From NCBI RefSeq assembly GCF_041146795.1, contig NC_135170.1, positions 6,350,033-6,414,032 on the forward strand: a DNA stretch of 64,000 nt. Direction: 5' to 3'. Shown in pieces: positions 56,430 to 64,000 of this stretch. The position numbers and the translations under genes are program-made. The DNA comes from Maylandia zebra (taxonomy: Eukaryota; Chordata; Actinopteri; Cichliformes; Cichlidae). The notes beneath the pieces were generated by a model. It saw nothing but the letters and a program-made list of their open reading frames with translations, did no database searches and was not told the origin of the DNA. How positions within the stretch are numbered: position 1 is the stretch's first letter; every line of letters starts with the position of its first letter.

Positions 56430-57185
56430 CTTGCAAGCTCGGGTCCTCTACCAGAGGCTTGGGAGGGTCCTGCACAGTATCTTGGCTGTTCCCAGGACTG
56501 CACTCTTGGTAAATGGTAAATGGACTGATTCTTATAGCGCTTTTCTTCTCTCCCAGAGTACTCAAAGAGCTCTATACAACATGCCACATTCACACGCACT
56601 CATAAACTCAAGTACAACTAATAAACATTCACACTCCGATGAACGCATCGGAGGGTAATTTGGGGTTAATATCTTGCCCAAAGACATTTGGCATGCAGAC
56701 TGGGGAAGCCAGGAATCAAACCACCAACCTTCCAGTAGCTGATCTGCTCTACTGCCTGAGCCACAGCCTGAGCTCTTCTGGACAGAGATCTCAGATGTTG
56801 TTCCTGCAATATGCTGGAGCCACTCGCCCAGTTTTGGAGGTCACTGCCCTGAGTGCTCCAATTGCACTGGGACCACTGTTGCCTTCACATCTTCTTGAGC
56901 TCCTCTTTTGGCCCTTGGTATTTCTCCAGCTTCATGTTCCTTCTTCCTGATGTTGCTATCACTTGGTATAGCTACATCTATCAATACAGCTTCCTCTGCT
57001 TATCCGTCACTACTGTCAGGTTGGTTAGCCATCACCAGTTTGCCTGTCTGTATCTCTAAGTCCCACAGTATCTTAGCTTCATCATTCTTGACCATCCTAG
57101 GGGGCGGCGCCCATTTTGACCTGAGGACTTTCAGGCCAAACTAAGCACAGTGTATGCTATGCCTGCCACTTGGTTATAGCGTTGC
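56430..57185 (-). mobile_element. LINE remnant with restriction-like endonuclease domain, split by a SINE
   Basis: On the minus strand, 56,770-57,120 reads KNDEAKILWD, then KLVMANQPD, IPSDSNIRKKE and VTPKLGEWL-like pieces, the C-terminal endonuclease region of R4/Dong/Rex6-type fish LINEs. Stops break the frame. The remainder lies at 56,430-56,508, beyond the inserted SINE. Confidence 0.65.
56510..56769 (-). mobile_element. tRNA-derived SINE
   Basis: The minus strand begins ggctgtggctcaggcagtag (box A), has box B ggtttgattcc, and ends in a segment with ctataagaatcagtccattt. It sits inside the LINE remnant and is therefore younger. Confidence 0.75.
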
Positions 57186-57217
57186 ATCTACACCCTGCCT
57201 GCTAGCATTTTGCACCA

Positions 57218-57785
57218 CAAAAACACATATTTTCACAATTTATAAGAGAGTGACGCTTCTTTATTGAACGCTCTGTATGTGAGACTTTCCATTGTTGCCT
57301 CACCAGACAGTAAAGGGGACACTGAAATAGAGATGAATTGTACCTGACAGCAGGGAAGTTGTAGTGAGGCAGTAACACTGTGTAAACAGACGGTGACATC
57401 AAGAGGTGCACACAATAAAAAACAACTGAGCAAAAAGCAGTGAGGGAGCCGGGCACTGATAGACAAAAACATGTTTCTACTGCAGTGGCCTCTACAGAAC
57501 AAATGGTATTTTCTTTTGATGGCATACAAACCAGGAGCGCCTGAGTTAATGTTTAAACCCACTGTAGGGTGTCTTCCTCTCTCGTGCTCACATTTTTTAG
57601 AATTATTACCAACATAACACAGTCTTGCCGGGGGCGGGGCCACTGGGGGGGGGGCAGCAAATTTTACAGAGTGGCCAGTGCCCTCCCTACATACATGGAA
57701 CATTTGTTTGGCAGCTTTTTGTATAGCATATTTCCACGTGCTGAAGCTGCAGTTAGGGGGAATTCTGCAGTGGCAAACATGGTGT
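57218..57785. repeat. Dispersed repeat, copy 2
   Basis: Matches 35,378-35,813 over its first ~230 bp and last ~90 bp. Between them is an unrelated ~180-bp stretch with a poly-G run at about 57,646-57,655. Similarity continues to about 57,860 (cataaagatggtaa), matching 40,158. Confidence 0.65.
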
Positions 57786-57859
57786 TCGAAGCAGAACTTC
57801 CCAGGGGAAAAACTAAATTAAATTAAAGCTTTATTTTGTCATAAAGATGGTAACCCTCT

Positions 57860-58629
57860 TAAACAGTTAATCTGACTGGTGATTCTGTACATACGGTGAC
57901 CACTGAAAATGAATTCAGTTGTAACAATACTTCAAGGGCACCACTGCAGCCTCAAAACACAGCTTGAACATTTAGATGTTCGTGATGTCACTGATGACAC
58001 GTCTATCAACTCTGCTTTGGTTGATAATGTCCACCAACGGGGAAGACAGGTTATTATTATATAAAACTAATTTCATGTGTTTCACAGTTTGTTGAAGCTA
58101 CTTTAATTTGCTGGACTTGAATCTGAAAATAATCCAAAGTTGATGATGATGATCTACAAAGTCTCCAAGATTTTTATTTATCCTTGTGAGCGGTAAGAAG
58201 AGAGGAGGTGAAGTGTATTTGTGTTGGTGAGGTGAAGGCTGGTTAGCTGTGCTGGGAAAAATACAGTATTTACATATGTACAGTTAGGAAAATAACCTCT
58301 TGTATCAGCCTGTCTCAGTCTCAGCTTCTTCTTTTTTCACAGCCTTTGATATATACACTATATTACACACAATAAATCTCCCAACTATACAGCACGTGAC
58401 TTTTTGCACTGAAGGAAATCTGATTCACGAGGAATTCTGTTCGGTCTGTCCATGTCATCAGCTTTTTATACATCATTAAAAAGAAATGTGTTGGCTTTTT
58501 TGCATTTAACATCAAGAACCATGATTTGTCAACACAAGCAGTCCAAGCAGGTCACCAACAACCCAGAAAGTTCCTGGAGCAAGATGCTCTGCTCAAGTTC
58601 CTCTACTGCCGTTTGCAGATTGTGGAGCC
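57860..58629 (-). other. 3' UTR region of rara and intergenic DNA
   Basis: No further exon seen. AATAAA on the minus strand at 58173-58178, about 450 bp after the stop codon, is a candidate polyadenylation signal. Confidence 0.4.

Positions 58630-64000
<5,371 letters not shown>

Noticed and set aside
56639..57144. Overlapping plus-strand open frames of 68-103 residues
   Set aside because: They are antisense to the restriction-like endonuclease region of a decayed LINE.

Overview
The window is genomic DNA from a teleost fish, probably a percomorph and possibly a cichlid. The case rests on gene content: a vertebrate retinoic acid receptor with GT-AG introns, a multi-exon SRCR-immunoglobulin receptor, and fish-type repeats (Rex/L2-type LINEs, Penelope-like elements, Tc1-like and hAT elements, tRNA-derived SINEs). 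Species is inference. Family names rest on recognition by eye; no search was run. Exon boundaries were placed by hand from GT/AG sites, reading phase and length.

Layout. 1-3.7 kb: an intron-containing IS630/Tc1-like transposase (minus strand, running off the left edge), three orphan exons of an ornithine-decarboxylase-like gene (plus), and an orphan signal-peptide exon (minus) matching exon 1 of the large receptor gene. 4-9.3 kb: LINE fragments, a Penelope-like remnant and a small hAT MITE. 9.43-30.87 kb (minus): one large receptor gene with a signal peptide on two small exons, two group-B SRCR domains, fourteen Ig-domain exons, one transmembrane exon and a short tyrosine-containing tail. Every internal exon is phase 1-1. 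Four Ig exons plus introns form a unit repeated in tandem with a period of 1,933-1,934 bp. One Ig exon is split by a 1,004-bp hAT element with an 8-bp target duplication. One intron holds a 3.95-kb fold-back element with arms of about 1 kb and a 9-bp target duplication.

31-44.8 kb: the upstream flank of the receptor gene and, at 40.4-44.7 kb, a decayed second copy of its 5' part. Between and within them lie an L2 LINE, a hAT-derived block with a perfect 38-bp palindrome, a Ty3/Gypsy element (35.8-40.1 kb), an LTR-retroelement fragment with inverted ends (41.8-43.25 kb) and a solo LTR (43.5-44.2 kb). 44.96-52.67 kb: a solo LTR carrying a 7-kb endogenous retrovirus (minus strand). Its two 407-bp LTRs differ at only two positions although gag is unrecognisable and pol and env are broken; a further solo LTR lies inside it. 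53.8-57.8 kb: a Tc1-like element, L2 and restriction-endonuclease-type LINE remnants, a SINE and a dispersed repeat. 58.63 kb to the right edge (minus): the 3' seven exons of a retinoic acid receptor alpha gene, from the second zinc finger to the stop codon.

The two host genes are unrelated in function. The first encodes a predicted cell-surface, immune-type receptor that grew by exon duplication and is being cut up by transposons; the second encodes a ligand-activated nuclear receptor.
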